Assembly: GCA_963800725.1 (NCBI GenBank)
Contig: CAWDCE010000017.1
Location: 310,001-374,000 of the forward strand
Length of the DNA: 64,000 nucleotides
Reading direction: 5' to 3'
Origin: Bog-473 sp963800725
GTDB taxonomy: Bacteria > Actinomycetota > Acidimicrobiia > Acidimicrobiales > RAAP-2
Position numbers and translations under genes: made by a program. The notes below the pieces were generated by a model. The model searched no databases. It was not told the origin of the DNA and saw only the letters and a program-made list of their open reading frames with translations. Below are positions 56,233-64,000 of the stretch, one piece after another. Every line of letters starts with the position of its first letter. Within the stretch, counting starts at the first letter, position 1.

Positions 56233-59200
56233 GGGCCTTGTACACCGTCTTGTCGCGGCCCGATATCGACAGATGCATCTACGGCTGCAAAGAGGTACCG
56301 GGCAAAGCGCTCGACCCGGCCACCGGGTCCGGGCGGGTCGTCGGTCCGCGCCGCCAGGCCCATGAGTCCGTCGAAGTCCAGGTGCCCAAAGGCGAATTCC
56401 GTGGCCGGACGATTCTCCTCACACGAGCGCCGGGCGCCCAACCACTCTTGCGCGGCCGGCTGCTGGTCGTAGACCTGACGCGAGAGCGAAGGGAAGAACG
56501 GCAACGGCTCGGTCATGCCTCTGCGGTAAGAGTCCGCCACCACCGAGAGCGCCGTCATCGCCAACTCGCGACCAGCCTCGCCGTCTCGCGGGGCACGATG
56601 GCATGCACATCGGCCCTCTTGGACGCACCACTCGAGCGGTTGACGACAAAGGACCGCCAAGGCGTCGAAGGAGCCGCAGCGACCAGTGCCATCAAATCCA
56701 ACCAGGCGGCCAGTTCGTGGTCGGCGCGATAGGCCGAATAGAAGACCGCGGCCAGTCCGGCCTGAGGTGGCGCCAGAGCGGTGCGCAGAGTCCCGATGAT
56801 CCGGGTGCCATCGTCGAGCACGAGGTCGATGGCCACGTCGTCGCCCTCGGATGGATCAAAGCCGATCGACCTCGCCGCTTCGACCACCGGGTCGACCATG
56901 TGGGAAAGGTCATCAACGAGCGCGTCGCCCAAGGCCGCCGGCGGAAGGGTGCCGCGGGCCCGCTCGACCCGGGCCCACGCGTCGTTGGAGCGGCCGCTGA
57001 GTCGGGCCGACAGCAGGCTGTCACCGAGTTTCCAATTCTCGAGTGCGGTGCGCACCACCGGGAGTTGGGTCCGACGAGCTTCCTCGGCACGGGGGAGACG
57101 GGCTTCGAGGCGCTCGCTCATGAACCACGTCACGGGATGCTTGAGGAAACCTTGCAGTGAGGTCAGCTCGATGACGTCGTCGTGACGGTCGTCGAGCGGG
57201 CGCTCGAGAAACGGTGGCACCGTGTCGAGTCGTTCCCGGCGAGCCAGCGCACCCGTCTTGTCCATCTCGGAGAATCCCCACGGAGCGTTCGACTGTCCGC
57301 CCACCTTGATGAAGGAGCGCTCGTCGAAACTTCGGCGCGGGTGCGTGGTCTCGAGGCACCGCCCGAGTGCCGACCGGTCGTCGGGGTGCACCGAGGCCAC
57401 GACGGCGTCACGGAGTTCTTCGAGGATCACGGCTGGCTTCACCGCTTGGTTGGTCCGCACATCGTGGCCTAGGCGCACCACAATGAAGTGGTCGCGTGCC
57501 GCCATCAACGCTTCGAGGAGGGCTTGGCGATCCTCGGCGCGCGGATCAGGATCTCCGACCATCGGGGCCGCCAGGGTGAGGTCGTCCCCGTCGGCGCTGC
57601 CGGCACCGAAGGCGGGCTCGTCGGCGCCGAGGACGCAGACCACCCGATAGGGAATTCCCCGCAGTGGCTTCATTGAGGTGACGGTGATGCCGCCACGAAA
57701 GAAGTCGGGACGCCCTGGCGCGGACCGTAGCTGTTCCCCAAAGACCCGACGCACGTCGGCGAGATCGAGGGCGACGTCACAGGTGCCCGCGGCGCTCGTC
57801 GCGCTCTGCGCGACGTCGGCCAGCACACGACTGAGCGCCTGACTCTGCCACGTGAGCTCCACCGGGACGTCGAACAGCTCCGCTGCGCATGTGCGCAGTA
57901 GGGTGATCCATTCGCCGATCGGGTGCGCTGCGGCAAACGTTTCGACCAGGCCCTCGAGGCGGGAGAGAAGGTCGGCGGTGCGGCCAAGGGTCTCAACCTC
58001 GTTGCCCTCGACCCCGACGACGGCGACGTCGCCGACGGCCAGACCCTGGTCATCGTCGAAGATGGCCGAACCGAGAATGAGCCGGTCCAATCCCGCTTGC
58101 CAGGTGTTGGTCACCACCGACGCCGGAACATCGAATCCCGTCCGATGCTCGGGGGTGAGTCCCCACCGAATTTCGGACCGTTGCACCCACTCGCTGATGA
58201 CGGCGAGATCGTCGTCGTCGAAATCGAAGCGCCGGCGCACCGGCGCCAGGGTGACGAAGTCGATCACCGACGTGGCGTCGAAGCGCCCGTCCAAGAGATC
58301 GATCAGGGCAGCCATGGCGTTGAGAACGGGATTTGCATCGCGCACCGACCGGTCAGCGATGCGGTACCGCAGTCGCGGCGAAACGAGATGCTCGTTCGGA
58401 CCCGGTGACGTCATCTCGGCTGACGGACCGAATACCGCCTCCACCAGCGGAGCGAAACGGTCGAGCGCTGGGCACACGACCAAGATGTCGTCCTCAGTCA
58501 GATCCGATCCGGCACCGCTGAGCAGATGAAGGATGCTGTCACGCAGCACCTCGACCTGACGGGTGTCGCCATGGCAGGCATGGAACGCTACGGAGCGGTC
58601 TGTGGCGTCGAATCGCAGGGATGCCGTCGGGACGCAATTGCCGCGGATGTCGTGATGCAGGGTCGACAGGAGGCTCGTCGGGGGCAGCTCGGTGATTGGG
58701 CTCGCCACGGCTTCGTTGCGAACCCCTTCGGTGCCCCATGCGTCAGCGAGCAGCAGTGCGCCCTCTCGTTGCGGGCGACCCCATGACACCAACAAGGGAT
58801 GTCGGGCCAGTGTTGTCGAGGTGTCGTCCGCACGGAATCGCTGGCCGGATTGGCCGCCTCGGGGTGAGAGGGAGACAAGTTCATCGTGCTCGAAGTGGGT
58901 TGGTTCGAGAAGAAAGAGGTGCACATCTCGTTCGAGCGACAGGGCCTGGCAGATTTCGAGGAACGTCTGACCCCCCGGGACCGAGGTGAGACCGAAGAGG
59001 CTGATGCGGGGGGGCAACGCCACCTCGACCGCGGCGTCGCGGAGCAACTTCGAGCTGCGCGTCCAATCGCACCGGCGGGGCGTCCTCGTCGAGGTGCTGG
59101 TTGACCAACCGCCACAAGTGCGGTTGCCATTGATGATGCGAGGCGATCCTCCGGCCGCTCGCATCAACATCGTCACCGTTGACCCAACGGCGGATCATCT

Positions 59201-59639
59201 GGGGGCGGTGCACGTGGTAGCGGTCGAATAGGTCAGCTACCCGACGGGCCTTGCCATAGCGCGAGGCGCCCGGCACCAAGGCGTTGAACGAAGTGAGCGC
59301 CGGGTCGCCGGCATTGGCCGCGGTGACCTCGAGCACGCCCCACGCCAGTCGCTCGAGTTCCCACGGATCCGATTGCTCGTCGTCGCGCCCCGCGTCGAGG
59401 ACCTTCACGCGCAGCGATGCCGGAAAAGGGAGTTCGATGTTGGTGGCGACGCCATCGCCCGTTCCCTCGGCACTGGCCCCGAGATGTCGAGCCAATTCCA
59501 GCAGCAACCACCGGCGCATGCCCTCGGCCGGCACGCCAATCCACTCCACCTGCATCGGATCGAGCGGCGCGGCGCACAACATCTCGGCCAAACGGGCCGC
59601 CAAGCGATCGGCTTGGCCGCTGCGGTAAAGGTGGATCAT
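56229..59639 (-). CDS. recC: Exodeoxyribonuclease V gamma subunit RecC (frameshifted)
   Basis: About 1,135 residues. The N-terminus MIHLYRSGQADRLAARLAEM, VEWIGVPAEGMRRWLLLELA, the LFGLTSVPGGQTFLEICQAL region, and the C-terminal MTEPLPFFPSLSRQVYDQQP are RecC-like. Breaks near 59070 and 56590. RecC is the inactive-helicase subunit that recognises Chi in E. coli; the local Chi sequence cannot be deduced. The start overlaps the rmuC stop. Confidence 0.92.
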
Positions 59640-61054
59640 GCCCGACGATCAGTGAATTCGGCCGAATGGCCGTCGTCGTCCATCCGCTCACCCGCGTCGA
59701 TCTCCCGTTCCGCTGCCTGCACGAAGCGCGGCGCCACCTCGATCGGGGCGAGATCGGCGAAACCCTCCGCCTCGTGTCCAACCACGCCGAGGTCGGGGAA
59801 TTGCCGTGCGGTGACCAATACGCGTGATTCGAGGGACCCGATGGCGCGGTTGTAGGCCGTCACGCTCGAGGTGAGACTGCGCTGCAGCGTCTGGAGATGG
59901 GTGGTCATCACTCGCAGGCGGTCGTAGAGCTCGACGCCAAGTTCTTGGACCTTGCGGGCGTTATGCGCCAGTGTCTCTTGTCGCCATCCGAAGGCGGCGG
60001 CACGCAATACGGCGATCAACAGTGTCGGTGTCGCCAACAGCACATTGTTGGCCATGGCGTGTTCTTGGAGGGTGGGGTCAAACTCATAGGCGGCCGCGAG
60101 CAGCTGGTCGCCGGGGATGAAGGCAACCACCTGTTGGGGAGCCTGACCAAATTGCTTCCAATACTCCTTCTTGGAGAGCTGGTCGACGTGGGTCCGTAGC
60201 TGCCTGGCATGGGCCACCTGATGGATCCGCCGTTGTTCATCGTCGTCAGCGTCGATGAGCTTCAAGAACGCGTCGAGGGGGACCTTGGCATCAACCACGA
60301 TCTCGCCGCCACCGGGGAGGTGGACAATCATGTCGGGCCGCAACCTCCCCGCTTCGGCAACGGTCGACACCTGTTCGTCGAAGTCGCAGTGCTCGAGCAT
60401 CCCGGCCATCTCGACCACTCGACGGAGCTGAATCTCTCCCCACCGACCACGGGTCTGCGGTGACCGCAACGCCGTCACCAGGTTCCGAGTCTCCTTTTGC
60501 AGCTGCTCGTTACCCAAGGTGAGCTGCGCCACCTTTTCACTCAGTCCTTCGTACGCACCCTTGCGCTCCACCTCGATTTTTTGCAGTCCTGCCTCGTAGC
60601 GGGCCAGCGTCTCGCTCAGCGGACCGAGCAACTGAGCGATGGCCTGTTGGCGCTGAGCCAGCTCGCCCTGCGCCGCGGTCTGGGCCTGGCTCAATTTCGT
60701 CTCGGCCAAGGCCAAGAACTGCTCGTTGTTCTTCGCCAGCGCCTGGGCGGACAGTTCGGCGAAGGTGGCGACCAGTTGTCGTTGCTCTGACTCGGCGCGT
60801 TGGCGCAGAGCTCCGTCGGCACGACGCATCAAGTCGCATTCGGACGCCAGGATTGCTCGCGCTTTCTCGGCGTCGGCGGCCTGGGCGCTCACCGCATCGA
60901 GTCGCGCGGACAGACGGAGATTCTCCGTGCGCATATCGGCCGCTCGGGCATCTGCGCCACGGCGCTCGGCCTTGAGGCGGCCTCGCTCGGCTCCATGGAC
61001 GGCCAGACCCACGGCCAGGCCCACAAGCAGGCCAATCACGGCTCCGACGATCAC
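59636..61054 (-). CDS. rmuC: DNA recombination protein RmuC
   Basis: Intact 472-residue RmuC. One N-terminal membrane segment (GAVIGLLVGLAVGLAVHG), a coiled coil rich in Ala/Glu/Arg (residues ~25-190), and the RmuC domain (RGRWGEIQLRRVVEMAGMLE; GGGEIVVDAKVPLDAFLKLI; VVAFIPGDQLLAAAYEFDPT). RmuC limits DNA inversions and is predicted to be nuclease-related. It heads the rmuC-recC-recB-recD operon; the GTG start follows TACCCT by 6 bases. Confidence 0.93.
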   Translation of the reverse strand: MIVGAVIGLLVGLAVGLAVHGAERGRLKAERRGADARAADMRTENLRLSARLDAVSAQAADAEKARAILASECDLMRRADGALRQRAESEQRQLVATFAELSAQALAKNNEQFLALAETKLSQAQTAAQGELAQRQQAIAQLLGPLSETLARYEAGLQKIEVERKGAYEGLSEKVAQLTLGNEQLQKETRNLVTALRSPQTRGRWGEIQLRRVVEMAGMLEHCDFDEQVSTVAEAGRLRPDMIVHLPGGGEIVVDAKVPLDAFLKLIDADDDEQRRIHQVAHARQLRTHVDQLSKKEYWKQFGQAPQQVVAFIPGDQLLAAAYEFDPTLQEHAMANNVLLATPTLLIAVLRAAAFGWRQETLAHNARKVQELGVELYDRLRVMTTHLQTLQRSLTSSVTAYNRAIGSLESRVLVTARQFPDLGVVGHEAEGFADLAPIEVAPRFVQAAEREIDAGERMDDDGHSAEFTDRRA

Positions 61055-61060
61055 GCGCCC

Positions 61061-61066
61061 AGGGTA
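61061..61066 (-). promoter_or_regulatory. -10 element for the rmuC-recCBD operon (leaderless spacing)
   Basis: TACCCT (TANNNT) ends 6 bases before the rmuC GTG. Confidence 0.5.
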
Positions 61067-61132
61067 ACGGGGGGTTGTATCGCGAGCGTGGTGCAGGCGC
61101 CACCTCGGGGAGACCGTCCCGATCTGAGCCGG

Positions 61133-61138
61133 TAGCGT
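61133..61138 (+). promoter_or_regulatory. -10 element for phoU (leaderless spacing)
   Basis: TAGCGT (TANNNT) ends 8 bases before the phoU ATG. Confidence 0.5.
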
Positions 61139-61146
61139 GACACTCG

Positions 61147-61896
61147 ATGCCTTTTCGTATCGGTGGCGCCACCCGGCACATTTGGAGCAGCGACGAGGAG
61201 CTGGATCCCCCTGCCGTCTCGGGCCCCTTGGTGATGGAGCAGCCGCTGTGGCCGACCATCCCCGAACCCCACGAGATCGACCGCCTCTTCGCTCAGGTCT
61301 TCGCGCTCGTCGGTGAGGGCATCGCCGGGGCGACCCATGCCCTGTTGGCGGGAGATCGCGAAGCGGCCAAGATCCTTGTCCAGCGCGACGAGGTGGTCGA
61401 CCGCATCATCAGCGAGATCTCGCAGTCAGTGCAGCATCAGCTCGTCTACGGCGAGACGTCGGCCGACGAGCGGCGAGAGCTCGTCGCCATCTTGCGCATG
61501 CTGCCTGACATGGAGCGCAACGGGGATCTGGCCGAGCACATCGCGCGGCGGGCCGCCCGCGGGCTCGGGGCCGAGATGTCCGCTCGCAGCCGTGGCCTGG
61601 TGGAGCGGATGGGAGAAGTGGCCACCACCATCTGGCGCAGCACCGCGGATGCGTTCGCCGAACGCTCGGCATCTGCGGCCAACCAGGTGGACGACCTCGA
61701 CGACGAGCTCGATGATCTCCACGTGACCCTGACCGCCGAACTGGTGGCCGGCACGATGCCGCTCCCGGTGGCCATTGAGCTGGCGATGGTGGCCCGCTTC
61801 TACGAGCGCTTCGGCGACCATGCGGTGAACCTCGCCCGAAGGATGACGGCCCTGGTCATCGGGGGTCCCGAGCCTGGATCGTCAGGGGCGGATTGA
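61147..61896 (+). CDS. phoU: PhoU-like phosphate signalling protein
   Basis: Intact 249-residue protein. After an unusual ~35-residue N-terminus (MPFRIGGATRHIW onward), two PhoU helical bundles follow: DREAAKILVQRDEVVDRIIS with LPDMERNGDLAEHIARRAAR, then LDDELDDLHVTLTAELV with VARFYERFGDHAVNLARRM. The paired E/D-xx-G-D-xx motifs bind metal in PhoU. PhoU restrains the PstSCAB/PhoR phosphate response; no pst or pho genes lie nearby. Confidence 0.9.
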   Translation: MPFRIGGATRHIWSSDEELDPPAVSGPLVMEQPLWPTIPEPHEIDRLFAQVFALVGEGIAGATHALLAGDREAAKILVQRDEVVDRIISEISQSVQHQLVYGETSADERRELVAILRMLPDMERNGDLAEHIARRAARGLGAEMSARSRGLVERMGEVATTIWRSTADAFAERSASAANQVDDLDDELDDLHVTLTAELVAGTMPLPVAIELAMVARFYERFGDHAVNLARRMTALVIGGPEPGSSGAD

Positions 61897-61900
61897 GCGA

Positions 61901-62926
61901 CTAGCTCTTCTTGGCCGCCAGGACTTCGGCGATCTGGACCACATTGAGCGCGGCCCCTTTGCGCAGATTGTCGCCGGCCACGAAAAAGGCCAACGCATTC
62001 GGTGCGCCCTGGGCGCGACGCAGTCGTCCGACGTAGGCCACATCCCCTCCAGCCGCCATGAGGGGGGTCGGGAGGTCGGTCACCACGACACCAGGTGCAG
62101 CCTCGAGAATCTCGGTCGCTCGCTCAACGGAGAGCTCACGGTCGAACTCTGCCACGATTGCCGCTGAATGGCCCGTGAATACCGGGACCCGCACGCAAGT
62201 ACATGTGACGGCCAGGTTGGGAAGCCCGAGGATCTTGCGGCTCTCGTTGCAGTACTTCTGCTCCTCGTCCGTCTCGAACGACCCGTCGTCGACGACGCGG
62301 AACTGCAGTGGGATCACGTTGTGGGCAATCGGCACGTCGTAGACGCTCGGCTGCGGGAAGTCCACGGCGCCACCGTCAAACGTCAGATCCGCAGCCCGGT
62401 CAACGGTCTTGGCCAACTGCTCGCTCAGTTCGCGCACCGCCTCAATCCCGCCACCCGAAACGGCCTGATACGTCGAGACGACGAGCCGGTTGAGTCCCGC
62501 CGCGTCGTGCAGCGGCTTGAAGACCGGTATGGCCACCATCGTCGTGCAGTTCGGGTTGGCGACAATCCCTTTGGGGATCGATGACAGCGCATCGACATTG
62601 GCCTCTGGCACGACCAGCGGGACGTCGGGATCCATGCGCCATGCGGAGGAATTGTCGATGACGATCGCACCGGCGGCTGCCAGGCGGGGGGCGAGCACCT
62701 TGGACACCGACGCCGGCGCCGAACACAGCGCCAGATCGATACCGGACAAATCTGCGGTCTCGGCGTCTTCAACCACAATGTCGTGGTCACCGAACGGGAG
62801 GGTCGAACCGGCCGAGCGGGCCGAAGCCAGGTAGCGCATCTCGTCGACCGGGAATCTGCGCTCGACCAGGATCGAGCGCAGGACCATTCCGACCTGACCG
62901 GTTGCTCCAACTATGGCGATTCGCAT
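61901..62926 (-). CDS. asd: Aspartate-semialdehyde dehydrogenase
   Basis: Intact 341-residue enzyme, second step of the Lys/Thr/Met/DAP pathway after aspartokinase. MRIAIVGATGQVGMVLRSIL binds NADP; IDNSSAWRMDPDVPLVVPE and the active-site Cys in IVANPNCTTMVAIPVFKPL are clear; the catalytic His lies in the C-terminal VFTGHSAAIVAEFD. The start is supported by TAGACT 7 bases upstream. Confidence 0.96.
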   Translation of the reverse strand: MRIAIVGATGQVGMVLRSILVERRFPVDEMRYLASARSAGSTLPFGDHDIVVEDAETADLSGIDLALCSAPASVSKVLAPRLAAAGAIVIDNSSAWRMDPDVPLVVPEANVDALSSIPKGIVANPNCTTMVAIPVFKPLHDAAGLNRLVVSTYQAVSGGGIEAVRELSEQLAKTVDRAADLTFDGGAVDFPQPSVYDVPIAHNVIPLQFRVVDDGSFETDEEQKYCNESRKILGLPNLAVTCTCVRVPVFTGHSAAIVAEFDRELSVERATEILEAAPGVVVTDLPTPLMAAGGDVAYVGRLRRAQGAPNALAFFVAGDNLRKGAALNVVQIAEVLAAKKS

Positions 62927-63177
62927 GGCCCCCAGTCTACGAGGGGACCAACATCGTCCCCGATCAAGCGACGGTGCCCGGCGAAGTGGGGTCCGAGAAG
63001 CGACCGAAGAATCACAATGGCGTCGAGTAAGCACGCCAATACGCCATTGTCTATTGGCACCTCGCCTGGGTCTGCTTAAGGCAAATACCGGCGCCGTCTG
63101 TCCGCGCTGATTAGCGAAAAAGGTCCGATGATGCACCGACTTGGCGCTCCGTGCGCCGGATGCCAAGATGGGCCACG
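62927..63177. promoter_or_regulatory. Divergent asd / lipoprotein intergenic region with a 10-bp inverted repeat
   Basis: The asd -10 (TAGACT) is at 62934-62939 on the minus strand. A perfect inverted repeat, ACAATGGCGT (63014-63023) and ACGCCATTGT (63041-63050), is separated by 17 bases, with a further direct partial copy ACGCCAAT just inside. It may be an operator or a cruciform. No coding frame is supported. Confidence 0.45.
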
Positions 63178-63618
63178 ATGATGTCGACCACACGAATCGT
63201 GCGGGTGATGATTGCGATCGGTGTCACCGGCGTGCTGGCGGCCGGTTGTTCCAAAACACCTACGTCGGCGCCGACAACCACCACCACGCATCCTGTGGCC
63301 ACCACCACAACCACACTCGCCCTTCCCGTCGCGCCCCAACCGAGTGCGCAAGCCGCCGCAGACGCGCTGATCAACAGTTGGGCCACGGGGAACCGCCCGC
63401 AGGCGTTCTCGGTCGCCACCGCTGCCGCAGTGACGACTCTCTTCGCCGCGCCCTATACGAGTGGTCTGGTGAACTCGCGTGGATGCAACTCGAATCCGCC
63501 GATCGTGTGCGCCTACGGACCACCCGGCGGTAGTGACCCGACCGATCCGCTCTACCAGCTCCAGCTCACAAATATCCCCGCCGGATGGTACGTAAACTCG
63601 GTGCAGATCGACAACTGA
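63178..63618 (+). CDS. Putative lipoprotein of unknown function
   Basis: About 146 residues. A signal sequence (TTRIVRVMIAIGVTGVLAAGC) with lipobox LAAGC indicates a lipid-anchored extracytoplasmic protein. A Thr/Pro/Ala-rich spacer (KTPTSAPTTTTTHPVATTTT) follows, then a small domain with two Cys (SRGCNSNPPIVCAYGPPGG) ending PAGWYVNSVQIDN. Two consecutive ATGs open the frame. This domain style is common in actinobacterial secreted proteins, but no function is recognised. Confidence 0.7.
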   Translation: MMSTTRIVRVMIAIGVTGVLAAGCSKTPTSAPTTTTTHPVATTTTTLALPVAPQPSAQAAADALINSWATGNRPQAFSVATAAAVTTLFAAPYTSGLVNSRGCNSNPPIVCAYGPPGGSDPTDPLYQLQLTNIPAGWYVNSVQIDN

Positions 63619-64000
63619 GGGTAGGTCGGCACGAAATTTGAACCGCCCACATGTCGAACACCGAACGTCGTGCGGGAAATCGATCCGTCGTCGATTCGGG
63701 CCGTCACCGGTGTGTCACCTTTCGTTCACCAACTGATCACCAACTTTGTGGCGCACCGGTATTACGGGGAGGCACTAACGCACCCGCACCTCGGCCCCGG
63801 ATTTGGTGATTACGAGACTCGCCGGTGGAACTGCATCCTCGCGATGCGTAATGCCTCGTCGAGTCCGAACAGGAGTGTTGCGCCACTCATGATCACCACC
63901 ACGGATCCACGACGGCTGCGCCGCAGCCCGCTCCAACCAACTTCGCCCGTGCGGCGACACGTGCCACGACGGACATGTCGGGTTGCCCCGCAATAAATAG
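63619..64000. other. Gene-free end of the window
   Basis: About 380 bases with no supported gene, tRNA or clear hairpin. Short open frames exist on both strands but lack family features, promoter elements or ribosome binding sites. A gene beyond the right edge could begin here. Confidence 0.4.

Noticed and set aside
63670..63996. Possible short gene near the right end
   Set aside because: Arg/Pro-rich low-complexity translation with no ribosome binding site, promoter element or family resemblance.

Overview
The window looks like a chromosomal segment of a high-GC actinobacterium, most likely of the Acidimicrobiia (Actinomycetota). The evidence is the order tRNA-Tyr, tRNA-Thr, tRNA-Met, rpmG, tRNA-Trp, secE, nusG, rplKAJL, rpoBC followed by rpsL, rpsG, fusA, tuf and the S10/spc ribosomal operons, an MptB-type mannosyltransferase, a Streptomyces-like crotonyl-CoA carboxylase/reductase, a RecBCD set in the order recC-recB-recD, and many genes with a TANNNT -10 element only 6-9 bases before the start codon (leaderless transcription). 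The class assignment is inference; the phylum is much better supported.

Layout. 1-13.2 kb (minus strand): rplR(partial)-rplF-rpsH-rpsN-rplE-rplX-rplN-rpsQ-rpmC-rplP-rpsC-rplV-rpsS-rplB-rplW-rplD-rplC-rpsJ-tuf-fusA-rpsG-rpsL, transcribed from a promoter near 13.3 kb. 13.5-26.4 kb: a two-strand metabolic block carrying much of an ethylmalonyl-CoA pathway (acyl-CoA carboxylase beta and a small subunit, ethylmalonyl-CoA mutase, 3-hydroxybutyryl-CoA dehydrogenase, acetyl-CoA acetyltransferase, crotonyl-CoA carboxylase/reductase, ethylmalonyl/methylmalonyl-CoA epimerase). Interspersed are a DUF4031 protein, an S51-like protein, two cyclophilins, aspartokinase, a SixA-like phosphatase and a divergent SDR. 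26.7-30.4 kb: an uncharacterised gene, cysNC and cysD (sulfate activation to PAPS), and a small ORF. 30.4-42.6 kb (minus): rpoC, rpoB, rplL, rplJ, rplA, rplK, nusG, secE, tRNA-Trp, rpmG, tRNA-Met, tRNA-Thr. 42.6-50.9 kb: GNAT acetyltransferase, MptB-like mannosyltransferase, tRNA-Tyr, YajQ, GtrA, a GH1 beta-glucosidase, a TesB thioesterase, citrate synthase and a membrane-anchored protein. 50.9-61.1 kb (minus): the rmuC-recC-recB-recD operon. 61.1-64 kb: PhoU, aspartate-semialdehyde dehydrogenase, a lipoprotein, and a gene-free end.

How it works together. The EMC enzymes would condense two acetyl-CoA, reduce the product, reductively carboxylate crotonyl-CoA to ethylmalonyl-CoA, and rearrange it toward methylsuccinyl-CoA and propionyl-CoA; the carboxylase would handle propionyl-CoA. 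This is a route for acetate or fatty-acid assimilation without isocitrate lyase. Crotonase, methylsuccinyl-CoA dehydrogenase, mesaconyl-CoA hydratase and the lyase are not in the window.

Quality caveat. About 26 genes are broken by single-base indels or a stop. Where I could resolve them they are almost all one-base insertions, and they hit essential single-copy genes (fusA, rpoC, nusG, rplJ), so I read them as sequencing/assembly errors rather than pseudogenes. Such genes are given as one CDS spanning all fragments, with approximate break positions.
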